From Micromonospora sp. WMMD882 (GTDB taxonomy: Bacteria; Actinomycetota; Actinomycetes; Mycobacteriales; Micromonosporaceae): a DNA stretch of 64,000 nucleotides. The stretch lies in contig NZ_CP114903.1 in the NCBI RefSeq assembly GCF_027497255.1, forward strand, positions 4,216,001 to 4,280,000, in the 5' to 3' direction. The translations under genes were made by a program, and so were the position numbers. Each line of letters begins with the position of its first letter. The first letter of the stretch is position 1. Shown here piece after piece: positions 52,112 through 59,521 of the stretch. The notes under the pieces are model-generated. The model did not search any database and was not told the DNA's origin. It saw only the letters and a list, made by a program, of their open reading frames with translations.

Positions 52112-53596
52112 GTGCGCACCGTGGACGGACGTACCGACCGTGTCGTCGTCGTCGGCGCGGGTCTCGGCGGCCTGGCCTGCGCGTTGCACCTGGCCGGCAG
52201 CGGCCGGCAGGTGACCGTGCTGGAGCGCGAGGCGGTGCCCGGGGGCCGGGCCGGCCGGCTCGCCGTCGACGGGTACGAGTTCGACACCGGCCCGACCGTG
52301 CTCACCATGCCGGAGCTGATCGCCGAGGCGCTCGGCGCGGTCGGCGAGGAGCTACGCGACTGGATGGAGCTGACCCCGCTCGACCCGGCGTACCGGGCGT
52401 ACTACCCGGACGGCTCGACGCTCGACGTGATCACCGACACCACCCGGATGGCCGCCGAGATCAGCCGGGTCTGCGGCCCCCGCGAGGCCGACGGGTACCT
52501 GCGCTTCGTCGACTACGCCCGCGGGCTGTGGCGGCTGGAACGGGCCGACTTCATCGAGCGCAACCTCGACGCCCCCACCGACCTGCTCACCGGCAACCTG
52601 CTGAAACTGTTGGCCGGCGGGGCGTTCCGCCGCCTGCAAACCAAGATCAACCAATTCTTCCGGGATCCCCGTACCCAGCGGATCTTCTCCTTCCAGGCCA
52701 TGTACGCCGGGCTCGCGCCGCACGACGCGCTGGCCATCTACGCGGTCATCGCGTACCTCGACTCGGTGGCCGGGGTCAGCTTCCCGCGCGGCGGCATCCA
52801 CGCCGTCTCCCGGGGGATGGCCGGCGCCGCCGAGAAGCACGGCGTCCAGATCCGGTACGGCACCACGGTGACCCGGGTCGAGACCGCCAACGGCCGGGCC
52901 ACCGGCGTGCTGACCGCCGACGGCGAGCGGATCCCGGCCGACGTGGTGGTGCTCAACCCGGACCTGCCGGTCGCCTACCGCGACCTGCTCCCCCCCACCC
53001 GGCAGCGCCGGCTCACCTACTCGCCGTCCTGCGTGGTGCTGCACGTCGGCTCCAAGCAGGGGTACTCGCAGATCGCCCACCACAACATCCACTTCGGTCG
53101 CAAGTGGAAGGGCACCTTCGACGAGGTGATCCGGCGCGGCGACCTGATGACCGACCCGTCGCTGCTGGTCACCAACCCGAGCCGGACCGACCCGTCGGTC
53201 GCGCCCGCCGGACGGCACACCTACTACGTGCTCGCCCCGGTGCCGAACCTCGACCGGGCCCCGTTCGACTGGCGCGGCGGCCTGGCCCGGCGTTACGCCG
53301 ACGAGCTGGTCGCCACCCTGGAGGAGCGCGGTTACGTCGGCTTCGCCGACGGCGTCGAGGTCCGCGAGATCGTCACCCCGGCCGAGTGGGCCGACCAGGG
53401 CATGGCCGCCGGCACCCCGTTCGCCTCGGCGCACAGCCTCTTCCAGACCGGGCCGTTCCGCCCGTCGAACCTGCACCGCACACTGTCCAACGTGGTTTTT
53501 GTAGGATCAGGCACCCAACCGGGGGTGGGGGTTCCCATGGTCCTCATCTCCGGCAAGCTCGCCGCCCACCGCGTCACCGGAGGTGCCCGCCCGTGA
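52112..53596 (+). CDS. crtI: Phytoene desaturase
   Basis: 494 aa from GTG 52112 because GGGAAAGGGGAA lies just upstream; ATG 52067, which overlaps the crtE stop, lacks an RBS. FAD-binding VVVVGAGLGGLACALHLAGSG, then GGRAGRLAVDGYEFDTGPT, and the C-terminal VGSGTQPGVGVPMVLISGKLAA signature of CrtI enzymes. It inserts double bonds into phytoene, giving lycopene or a related product. Overlaps the next gene (GTGA). Confidence 0.92.
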   Translation: MRTVDGRTDRVVVVGAGLGGLACALHLAGSGRQVTVLEREAVPGGRAGRLAVDGYEFDTGPTVLTMPELIAEALGAVGEELRDWMELTPLDPAYRAYYPDGSTLDVITDTTRMAAEISRVCGPREADGYLRFVDYARGLWRLERADFIERNLDAPTDLLTGNLLKLLAGGAFRRLQTKINQFFRDPRTQRIFSFQAMYAGLAPHDALAIYAVIAYLDSVAGVSFPRGGIHAVSRGMAGAAEKHGVQIRYGTTVTRVETANGRATGVLTADGERIPADVVVLNPDLPVAYRDLLPPTRQRRLTYSPSCVVLHVGSKQGYSQIAHHNIHFGRKWKGTFDEVIRRGDLMTDPSLLVTNPSRTDPSVAPAGRHTYYVLAPVPNLDRAPFDWRGGLARRYADELVATLEERGYVGFADGVEVREIVTPAEWADQGMAAGTPFASAHSLFQTGPFRPSNLHRTLSNVVFVGSGTQPGVGVPMVLISGKLAAHRVTGGARP

Positions 53597-54306
53597 CCTC
53601 CCGTGAGAGCCACCTGGTCGAGCCGGCCTCCCGTGAGGCGCACCTGGTCGAGCTGGTCGACGACGTCGGCCGGCCGCTCGGCGCGATCAGCGTCGCCGAG
53701 GCGCACCAGCCGCCGGGCCGGCTGCACCGGGCGTTCTCGGTGCTGCTGGTCGACCCGGCCGGTCGGGTGCTGCTGCAACGCCGGGCCGCCGCCAAGACCC
53801 GCTTCCCACTGCGCTGGGGCAACTCCTGCTGCGGCCACCCCGGGCCGGGCGAGTCGCTCACCGACGCCGCCAACAAGCGGCTGGCCGAGGAGCTCGGCGC
53901 CGGGCCGTACGACCTCACCGAGGTCGGCGTGTACGTCTACTACGCCGAGGACCCGGCCACCGGTCGGGTCGAGTTCGAGTACGACCACGTGCTGCGCGCC
54001 GAGGTGCCGGCCGACCTGCCGCTGCGCCCCGACGAGACGGAGGTCGCCGAGGTGCGTTGGGTGGACCCCGTCCTGCTGGAGGCGGATCTCGACGCCGACC
54101 CCCGCGCGTACGCCCCGTGGCTCGGTGGCGTGGTGAACCGCCTGCTGCGACCCGCCGGACCCGCCCCCGGCCGGGTCGGGCCCGCCACCGAACCCGCCGC
54201 CCGGCCCGCCACCGAACCCGCTGTCGGGGCCACCGGAGCCGAACCCGTCCCCGACCGCGCCGGCGTTCCGGCGGACGACGCGCCGGAGCGGCCGGGTGGC
54301 CGATGA
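53593..54306 (+). CDS. idi: Isopentenyl-diphosphate isomerase, type 1
   Basis: 237 aa from GTG 53593. Nudix-fold IDI-1 with RWGNSCCGHPGPGE (catalytic Cys) and RVEFEYDHVL (catalytic Glu region). The core ends near residue 185; about 50 further residues are a Pro/Ala/Thr-rich repeat tail (TEPAARPATEPAVG). It interconverts IPP and DMAPP to feed CrtE. Its end overlaps the regulator start by 11 bp. Confidence 0.9.
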   Translation: MTSRESHLVEPASREAHLVELVDDVGRPLGAISVAEAHQPPGRLHRAFSVLLVDPAGRVLLQRRAAAKTRFPLRWGNSCCGHPGPGESLTDAANKRLAEELGAGPYDLTEVGVYVYYAEDPATGRVEFEYDHVLRAEVPADLPLRPDETEVAEVRWVDPVLLEADLDADPRAYAPWLGGVVNRLLRPAGPAPGRVGPATEPAARPATEPAVGATGAEPVPDRAGVPADDAPERPGGR

Positions 54307-55228
54307 GGCGCTGAGCGCCGGAGCCGTCGCGCGCCGGCTCGGCGTCGCGGTCACCACGCTGCGTACCTGGCACCAACGTTACGGGCTCGGCCCCAGCGAG
54401 CACCTGCCCGGCCACCACCGCCGCTACACCCCGGCCGACCTGGCCCGGCTGGAGATCATGCGGCGGCTGACCGCCGAGGGGGTCACCCCGGCCGAGGCGG
54501 CCCGGTGGGCCCGCCAGTCACCGACCGAGGTGCTGCCCCCGCCCCGCCGGGGCGCCCCCGGCGTCCGGGACGGGGGCGGCGCGACCATCCCGGTCGGTCG
54601 GGCCGGACCGGCCGCCCGGGGCCTGGCCCGTGCCGCCATGCGGCTGGACCAGGCCGCCGTATGCCGGGTGATCGAGGACTCGATCGCCGCCTCCGGCGTC
54701 GTCGCCACCTGGGACGGTCTGCTGCGGCCGGTGCTCGTCGGCATCGGTGAGCGGCACGCCGCGACGTCCGGCCTGATCGACGTCGAGCATCTGGTCTCCC
54801 GGTGTGTGTCCGAGACGTTCGCGGCGGTCACCCGGCGCAACGCCGCCACCGGCCCGGCGCGCGTCCTGCTCTCCTGCGCCGACGAGGAACAGCACACCCT
54901 GCCGTTGGAGGCGCTCGCCGCCGCGCTGGCCGAGGCCGAGGTGGGCTACCGCATGCTGGGCGCGCGGGTGCCGGTGGCGGCGCTGGTGGAGGCCGTCGTC
55001 CGGACCGCCCCGGCGGTCGTGGTGGTCTGGGCCCAGATCCGGTCGACCGCCGAGCCGGCCCAACTCGCCGCGCTGCTCGCAGTGCCCCGCCGGCCGCTGC
55101 TGGTGCTCGCCGCCGGCCCCGGCTGGCGGGACGACGCGCTGCCGGCCGGCGTGGTCCGCCCGACGAGCCTGGCCGAGGCCGTCTCCCTCGCCCTGGCCCT
55201 CCAGATGCAGGTCAGAGACCCGTCCTGA
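54296..55228 (+). CDS. MerR-type regulator with B12-binding domain (CarH/LitR-like)
   Basis: 310 aa from GTG 54296. MerR DNA-binding domain at residues 7-75 (SAGAVARRLGVAVTTLRTWHQRYG). A helical bundle and a cobalamin-binding Rossmann domain follow. Against T. thermophilus CarH, Glu164 and His165 match E141/H142, and His200 (EEQHTLPLEAL) matches the lower ligand H177 at the same spacing. The W131 position is His154 and H132 is Ala155. CarH proteins bind adenosylcobalamin, tetramerise on DNA in the dark and fall off in light. Here it would repress the crt operon of which it is the last gene. Confidence 0.85.
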   Translation: MADEALSAGAVARRLGVAVTTLRTWHQRYGLGPSEHLPGHHRRYTPADLARLEIMRRLTAEGVTPAEAARWARQSPTEVLPPPRRGAPGVRDGGGATIPVGRAGPAARGLARAAMRLDQAAVCRVIEDSIAASGVVATWDGLLRPVLVGIGERHAATSGLIDVEHLVSRCVSETFAAVTRRNAATGPARVLLSCADEEQHTLPLEALAAALAEAEVGYRMLGARVPVAALVEAVVRTAPAVVVVWAQIRSTAEPAQLAALLAVPRRPLLVLAAGPGWRDDALPAGVVRPTSLAEAVSLALALQMQVRDPS

Positions 55229-55359
55229 CCTGCGGGCCGGGCGACATCCGGAGGATGGACCGGGTCGCCGGAACGCGGGCGACCGGAGGTGACTGTCCAA
55301 TAGAGAGCGCGTAACGTCGGGTGGCCCGCGAATCCCCGGACCCCTCGGGAGCGACCACG

Positions 55360-56178
55360 ATGACGCGCCGCGCGCTGGCGATGGCCGGTGCCGCCCTGTT
55401 ACTCCTGCTCACCGGCTGCGGTGGCCTCGACCAGCACAGCTCGGCGGGGCAGCCCGCGCCGATCTTCTCCCGCCCCGCCGGGTCGACGGAGCCCGCCGCG
55501 CCGACGCCGCAGCCGACCGGTGACCCCCCGCCCGGCGCGCCACCGGGCACCAGTCCCCGCCCCAGACCGAAGACCAGCCCCGGGCCGCTGCCGCCGGGGC
55601 TGCGCCGCAGCACCGGGGTGCGGGGCGTCGCGTTGACCTTCGACGACGGCCCCGATCCGGCGTGGACACCGAAGGTCCTGGACGCGTTGCGTACGGCGAA
55701 GGCGCCGGCCGTGTTCTGCGTGGTCGGCGCCCGGGTCGAGCGGCACCCCGCCCTGGTGGCCAGGATCGTGCGGGAGGGGCACCAGCTCTGCAACCACAGT
55801 TGGCGGCACGACGTGGCGTTGGGCAGCCGGCCCAAGTCGCAGATCCGCGCCGACCTGGACCGGACGAACCGGGCGATCGAGCAGGCCGTCCCGGGGGCCG
55901 AGGTCCGCTTCTACCGGCAGCCGGGCGGCCGGTGGACGCCGGCGGTGGTCGCGGTCGCCGAGGAGCGGGGCATGGAGTCGCTGCACTGGAACGTCGACCC
56001 GCAGGACTGGGCGAAGCCACCGGCGAAGCAGATCGTGGCCCGGGTGAGCGCCGGCCTCCGTCCCGGCGCGGTCGTCCTGCTGCACGACGGGGGCGGGGAC
56101 CGGGCCGCGACGCTGGCCGCCTGCCCCGCGGTGATCGGCGAGATCAAGCGCCGGTACGGCTTCGCCAAGCTGAAGTGA
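55360..56178 (+). CDS. Polysaccharide deacetylase (CE4) lipoprotein
   Basis: 272 aa, ATG 55360 with GGGAG eight bases upstream. Lipobox LTGC with Cys20, then a Pro/Thr-rich linker to residue 85. CE4 domain: LTFDDGPDP, NHSWRHD (HxxxH), FYRQPGGRW, NVDPQDW, LLHDGGG. All metal and catalytic residues are present; motif 3 has RQPGG instead of RPPY. Membrane-anchored outside, it probably deacetylates peptidoglycan or another wall sugar. Confidence 0.9.
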   Translation: MTRRALAMAGAALLLLLTGCGGLDQHSSAGQPAPIFSRPAGSTEPAAPTPQPTGDPPPGAPPGTSPRPRPKTSPGPLPPGLRRSTGVRGVALTFDDGPDPAWTPKVLDALRTAKAPAVFCVVGARVERHPALVARIVREGHQLCNHSWRHDVALGSRPKSQIRADLDRTNRAIEQAVPGAEVRFYRQPGGRWTPAVVAVAEERGMESLHWNVDPQDWAKPPAKQIVARVSAGLRPGAVVLLHDGGGDRAATLAACPAVIGEIKRRYGFAKLK

Positions 56179-56330
56179 CCCCGCTGACCTGTGGTTTCGT
56201 GGCAGCCTGCCCGGCTGGCCATACCGGTTTGGTCCACCGCCGGATCATCACGTATGCTTTCGAAGCCTCCGGCGGGGCCGGATGGGAGCAAGTCCGCTAA
56301 GAGTTGCGAGTGTGCAATGATGGCGGGGCC

Positions 56331-56403
56331 GCCCTCATCGTCTAGCGGCCCAGGACGCCGCCCTTTCAAGGCGGTAGCACGGGTTCGAATCCCGTTGGGG
56401 GCA
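56331..56403 (+). tRNA. tRNA-Glu (TTC)
   Basis: 73 nt without encoded CCA. Acceptor GCCCTCA/TGGGGGC with one G-T pair, anticodon loop CTTTCAA (TTC) on a 5-bp stem, T arm with GGTTCGAATCC. First of three tRNA genes in a cluster. Confidence 0.95.
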
Positions 56404-56437
56404 CGATCCGGCGCAAGCCGGAGGCAGTAACGAGCTA

Positions 56438-56511
56438 GGTCCTGTGGAGCAGTTGGAGTGCTCGCCGCCCTGTCAAGGCGGAGGTCGCGGGTTCAAGTCC
56501 CGTCAGGACCG
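56438..56511 (+). tRNA. tRNA-Asp (GTC)
   Basis: 74 nt followed by an encoded CCA (56512-56514). Acceptor GGTCCTG/CAGGACC, anticodon stem CCGCC/GGCGG with loop CTGTCAA (GTC), T loop TTCAAGT. Confidence 0.95.
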
Positions 56512-56520
56512 CCAACGCTG

Positions 56521-56545
56521 ACGCCGCGTGCTTCTCGCGCGGCGT
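56521..56545 (+). terminator. Hairpin after tRNA-Asp
   Basis: ACGCCGCG (56521-56528) pairs with CGCGGCGT (56538-56545), followed by TCTG. Placed directly behind tRNA-Asp, so it likely ends the Glu-Asp transcript. Confidence 0.6.
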
Positions 56546-56614
56546 TCTGCGTAGGCGGGTAGTCGACCCGTCCGGCGGCACACGCGTCGCCGGGGGGTAA
56601 CATGACCCGGGTAC

Positions 56615-56688
56615 GGCCAGGTAGCTCAGTTGGTACGAGCGTCCGACTGAAAATCGGAAGGTCGGCGGTTCGACCCCGCCCCTGGCCA
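56615..56688 (+). tRNA. tRNA-Phe (GAA)
   Basis: 74 nt. Acceptor GGCCAGG/CCTGGCC, D arm AGCTCAGTTGG, anticodon loop CTGAAAA (GAA), T arm GGCGGTTCGACCCCGCC. CCA is not fully encoded. Third gene of the cluster. Confidence 0.95.
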
Positions 56689-56711
56689 CATAGCCTTTCG
56701 CCGGGCTACAG

Positions 56712-56748
56712 GAAGCCCCTCGTCCGTGGCAACACGGTGAGGGGCTTC
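56712..56748 (+). terminator. Strong two-tier hairpin after tRNA-Phe
   Basis: GAAGCCCCTC (56712-56721) pairs with GAGGGGCTTC (56739-56748); inside it CCGTG-GCAA-CACGG forms a tetraloop stem. About 24 bp behind tRNA-Phe: an intrinsic terminator. Confidence 0.8.
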
Positions 56749-56990
56749 GCTGCGTTCCGGTCGTTCCCGGGCCGGCGGTGAGACACCCACCAGGTTCCAC
56801 CCGTCCAGGCCGTCCGATGGCTCGCCGGCCACGCGGTTTACCGACTTGTAATCAACGCCCTGGCCGCCGGGCCGACAGCGTGAGCGGACGGATTCTGTCG
56901 GTGATTGTCCGCTTTTCGGCAGGTCACCGGCCCATTCCACCGGTCAGAAGGTCGCTGCGTGGCGCGGCGGCAGCCGGTAGGGTCCGGCCT
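56749..56990. other. Upstream region of the SRPBCC gene, no gene seen
   Basis: Contains a small hairpin AGCGGAC (56883-56889)/GTCCGCT (56907-56913) followed by TTT, which could be a terminator or attenuator, and ordinary GC-rich sequence up to ATG 56991. No integrase, attachment duplication or other gene is visible beside the tRNA cluster. Confidence 0.5.
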
Positions 56991-57506
56991 ATGGGAGAGA
57001 TCGCTGAGCCGGATGCCGTCCGTCAGGATGTCGACCGGTTCTCGCTCCGCAGCACTCTTCTCGTTCCCGCCTCCCCCGAGGAGGCATTCACCGGCTTCAC
57101 CGACCTGACCAACTGGTGGGTCGCCGAGTACACCTGGTCCGGGCCGGACTTCCTCACCGAGCTGGGCATCGAGCCCCGGGCCGGCGGCATGCTCTACGAG
57201 ATCGGGCCGCACGGCTTCCGTTCGGACTGGGGCCGCGTGCTCACCTGGGAGCCGCCCGGCCGCCTGGTCTTCATCTGGCAGATCGGCCCCGACCGGGTGC
57301 CCGTGCCGGACCCGTCCAAGGCCAGCGAGGTGGAGGTGCTGTTCCGGGCCGACGGCCCGGAACGGACCCGGGTGGAGGTCGAGCACCGGCACTTCGACCG
57401 GCACGGCAGCGCGGCGGAGGGCTACCGGCAGGCGTTGACCGCCGGCTGGCACGAGATGCTCACCCGCTACCTGCACTCGCTCCGCAGCCGCCCGCAGCCG
57501 GCCTGA
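56991..57506 (+). CDS. SRPBCC (AHSA1-like) domain protein
   Basis: 171 aa, ATG 56991. Typical pattern: STLLVPASPEEAFTGFTDLTNWW, then GGMLYEIGPHGFRSDWGRVLTWEPPGRLVFIWQI and a C-terminal helix after GWHEMLTRYLHSL. Binds an unknown hydrophobic ligand. Monocistronic. Confidence 0.85.
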   Translation: MGEIAEPDAVRQDVDRFSLRSTLLVPASPEEAFTGFTDLTNWWVAEYTWSGPDFLTELGIEPRAGGMLYEIGPHGFRSDWGRVLTWEPPGRLVFIWQIGPDRVPVPDPSKASEVEVLFRADGPERTRVEVEHRHFDRHGSAAEGYRQALTAGWHEMLTRYLHSLRSRPQPA

Positions 57507-57527
57507 TCCGGCCTGATCTCCGTCCAC

Positions 57528-57591
57528 GACCGGGCCGCGCCGGCTCACGGCCGGCCTGACCCCGCCCACGGCCGGCTGTGCCGGCCCGGTC
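57528..57591. terminator. Hairpin between convergent genes
   Basis: GACCGGGCCG (57528-57537) and CGGCCCGGTC (57582-57591) form a 10-bp stem around further CGGCCG-type pairings. It overlaps the last bases of the DUF2786 gene and follows the SRPBCC gene. Confidence 0.5.
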
Positions 57592-58303
57592 AGCTCCGGC
57601 CCAGGGCACGGCGGGTCGGTCCGGCCACCGTACGGTCGCCCAGGTCGGCGCGGCGGCCGGCGCTCGCCCCCGAGTGGTACCCGTCGCCGGCCAGCCGGCG
57701 CGGCGCGGCGGCGCGCAGCCGGGGGTAGACCTCGGTCAGCCGGCGCTGGACCCGCTCCGAGCGGTCCACCAGGACCAGCGCCACCGACGGCGCCCCGGCC
57801 CCGGTCGCCCCGGCGACCGCCTCCTCCTCGGCGGCGAGCAGCCGCTCCCCGACCACCCGGGCGAACCCGGCCAGCCACGAACGGCGGAACGCCGCGGCGT
57901 GCGCGCCCGGTGGCACCACCGCCCCGGCCAGGCCGTGCGCCGCCTGCACCAGCAGCGAGGTGAACAGCAACTCGACGCGCGCCAGGTCACTGGCGAAACC
58001 GAACAGGTGCATCGCGTACCCGTCGTCCTGCCGCCGTCGTACGCAACGGCAGCGCAGCGGGTCCGCGACCGCCGCGAGCAGGTCGGCCTTGTCCCGGGCG
58101 TACGGGGCGACGACGTCCACCATGCGGTCACCCACCGGGTCGGTGGCCGGGTCCCGGGCGGCCAGCAACGCCCGGTCGACCCCGTAGCGGGCGATCAGCT
58201 CGGTCGCCTTGGCGGTGCAGGCCGCCGACTCGGCGGGGGTGCAGGCCGGGTCCTCCGCCTTGGCGAGCAGCTTGCGCACCTTGCTGAGCATCGCGTCGGA
58301 CAT
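57590..58303 (-). CDS. DUF2786-family protein
   Basis: 237 aa, ATG 58303. The N-terminal 45 residues (MLSKVRKLLAKAEDPACTPAESAACTAKATELIARYG) are the DUF2786 signature. The rest is a mixed domain with FGFASDLARVELLFTSLLVQA. Relatives occur in phage and actinobacterial genomes without known function. Basic Arg-rich tail. Divergent from the secreted-protein gene at 58504. Confidence 0.82.
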   Translation of the reverse strand: MSDAMLSKVRKLLAKAEDPACTPAESAACTAKATELIARYGVDRALLAARDPATDPVGDRMVDVVAPYARDKADLLAAVADPLRCRCVRRRQDDGYAMHLFGFASDLARVELLFTSLLVQAAHGLAGAVVPPGAHAAAFRRSWLAGFARVVGERLLAAEEEAVAGATGAGAPSVALVLVDRSERVQRRLTEVYPRLRAAAPRRLAGDGYHSGASAGRRADLGDRTVAGPTRRALGRS

Positions 58304-58503
58304 GCCCCAACAGCTATCACACCCGGCCCGCCGGCCCGCTGCGGCACGACGCGTCCGGACCACGGCCCGGACGGCGGGGCAGCGGGGTGCGGTATCGATC
58401 AGTACGATCGTCACGTTCCGCGAAACGGGCGGGCGGGACGAGGCGGCAGACCGGCTGCGACGACCGTTCGACCCACCACCGTCACCCCACGGTTGGAGAA
58501 ACC

Positions 58504-58953
58504 ATGTCGTCCCCGGTCGCTCGTCTGCTGGCCGCCGTCACGGCGATCGCGCTGATCACGATCCCCACCACCACCCAGGCCGCGCCGCCGCCGACCGTCG
58601 TCGGGCCGGAGCAGGCCACCGCCCCCGGGCAGAACCTCGGCGCGACCTCGACCTGCTACGGCACCACCAGCCGCTCCTACTTCCAGACCGGCGGCTGGGG
58701 CGGGCAGGCCGGCCCGTACCGGACGACCAGCCGGTGCGTCGACATCAACGTCCGCAACGCGAGCGCCTTCAGCACCCAGGCCTGCGTGATCTTCATCGAC
58801 CGAACCAGCAACTGCAACTACTGGACGTACCTGCCGGCGTACTCCGGCTGGACGGTCGTCGCGACCAACGTCAAGGACGGGGTCAACTTCAAGGTCCGCT
58901 TCTCGAACAACTACTACCAGTACGAGTCGCTGACCGCGTACCACGCCTACTGA
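58504..58953 (+). CDS. Small secreted protein, unknown family
   Basis: 149 aa, ATG 58504 behind GGTTGGAGAAACC. Signal peptide with cleavage near TTTQAAPP. The mature part of about 120 residues has four Cys residues (STCYGTTS, TSRCVDIN, QACVIF, SNCNYW), which could make two disulfides, and is rich in Tyr, Asn and Thr in alternating beta-like runs. Resembles small actinobacterial secreted beta-proteins; no enzyme motif. The 3' end overlaps the convergent gene by 7 bp. Confidence 0.8.
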   Translation: MSSPVARLLAAVTAIALITIPTTTQAAPPPTVVGPEQATAPGQNLGATSTCYGTTSRSYFQTGGWGGQAGPYRTTSRCVDINVRNASAFSTQACVIFIDRTSNCNYWTYLPAYSGWTVVATNVKDGVNFKVRFSNNYYQYESLTAYHAY

Positions 58954-59351
58954 GCGGTGGGCGGGCGGTCCGGCCCGTAGAGGGTGGCGACGGCCGAGCC
59001 GGCCAGGGTGAGCAGGCAGTCGGGCAGCAGCCCGTCGGCGATCGCCGCCCCGAACAGCGCCTCCCCGGTGTCCGGGTCGCGGTTGGCGTACGCGCTGAGG
59101 AAGCGGGCCACCCAGCGGGTGTCGTAGTTGGCCTGGTCGATGCCGGGGAAGTCCAGCGCGGCCGTGCCGGACGGCAGCGCGTCGCCGACCATCGTCGCGG
59201 CCAGGCACCAGGCGACCCCGTACGCCCCGGCCACGCCGGACCGGTCCACCACCGAGTCGAAGGTGTCCACCACCGCGTCGCCGTCCCCGGCCAGGGCCGA
59301 ACGGAGGACGGCTGCCGCGTCGTCGAACGTCTGCTGCGGTACGTCGGTCAC
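58947..59351 (-). CDS. Small hypothetical cytosolic protein
   Basis: 134 aa from GTG 59351 (in-frame upstream sequence lacks protein-like composition). Predicted helical with FDDAAAVLRSALAGDGDAVVDTFDSVVDR, then YGVAWCLAATMVG, ANYDTRWVARFLSAYANRD and ALFGAAIADGLLPDCLLTLAG. Repeated helix pairs suggest an alpha-helical scaffold. Family not recognised. Confidence 0.7.
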   Translation of the reverse strand: MTDVPQQTFDDAAAVLRSALAGDGDAVVDTFDSVVDRSGVAGAYGVAWCLAATMVGDALPSGTAALDFPGIDQANYDTRWVARFLSAYANRDPDTGEALFGAAIADGLLPDCLLTLAGSAVATLYGPDRPPTAQ

Positions 59352-59480
59352 GCGGCGAACAGTACGGGACTGCGTCAAGTGACGAAAGCACAACGGGGTC
59401 ACGCCGCCACGCTCCGTGTCGAACGGCCCGGACCAGCGCAACAGCCCGCATCCACGGTCCCACGCGCGCCGACGACAGGC

Positions 59481-59486
59481 TAGTGT
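59481..59486 (+). promoter_or_regulatory. Candidate -10 box of the substrate-binding protein gene
   Basis: TAGTGT (59481-59486) lies 35 bp upstream of ATG 59522, and GAGGGGG at 59508-59514 is the RBS. No clear -35 is visible. Confidence 0.35.
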
Positions 59487-59521
59487 GCGCAGCGGACCTT
59501 CGCCTGAGGGGGACGACGACC

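Noticed and set aside
56435..56940. Antisense frames with GVEPPTFRFSVG and GAGSNRRPSDFQ-like peptides over the tRNA genes
   Set aside because: These are familiar artefacts of translating tRNA genes in antisense; the tRNAs are certain.
56331..56990. Integrative element at the tRNA cluster
   Set aside because: No integrase, no duplicated tRNA 3' end and no foreign-looking genes beside the cluster.
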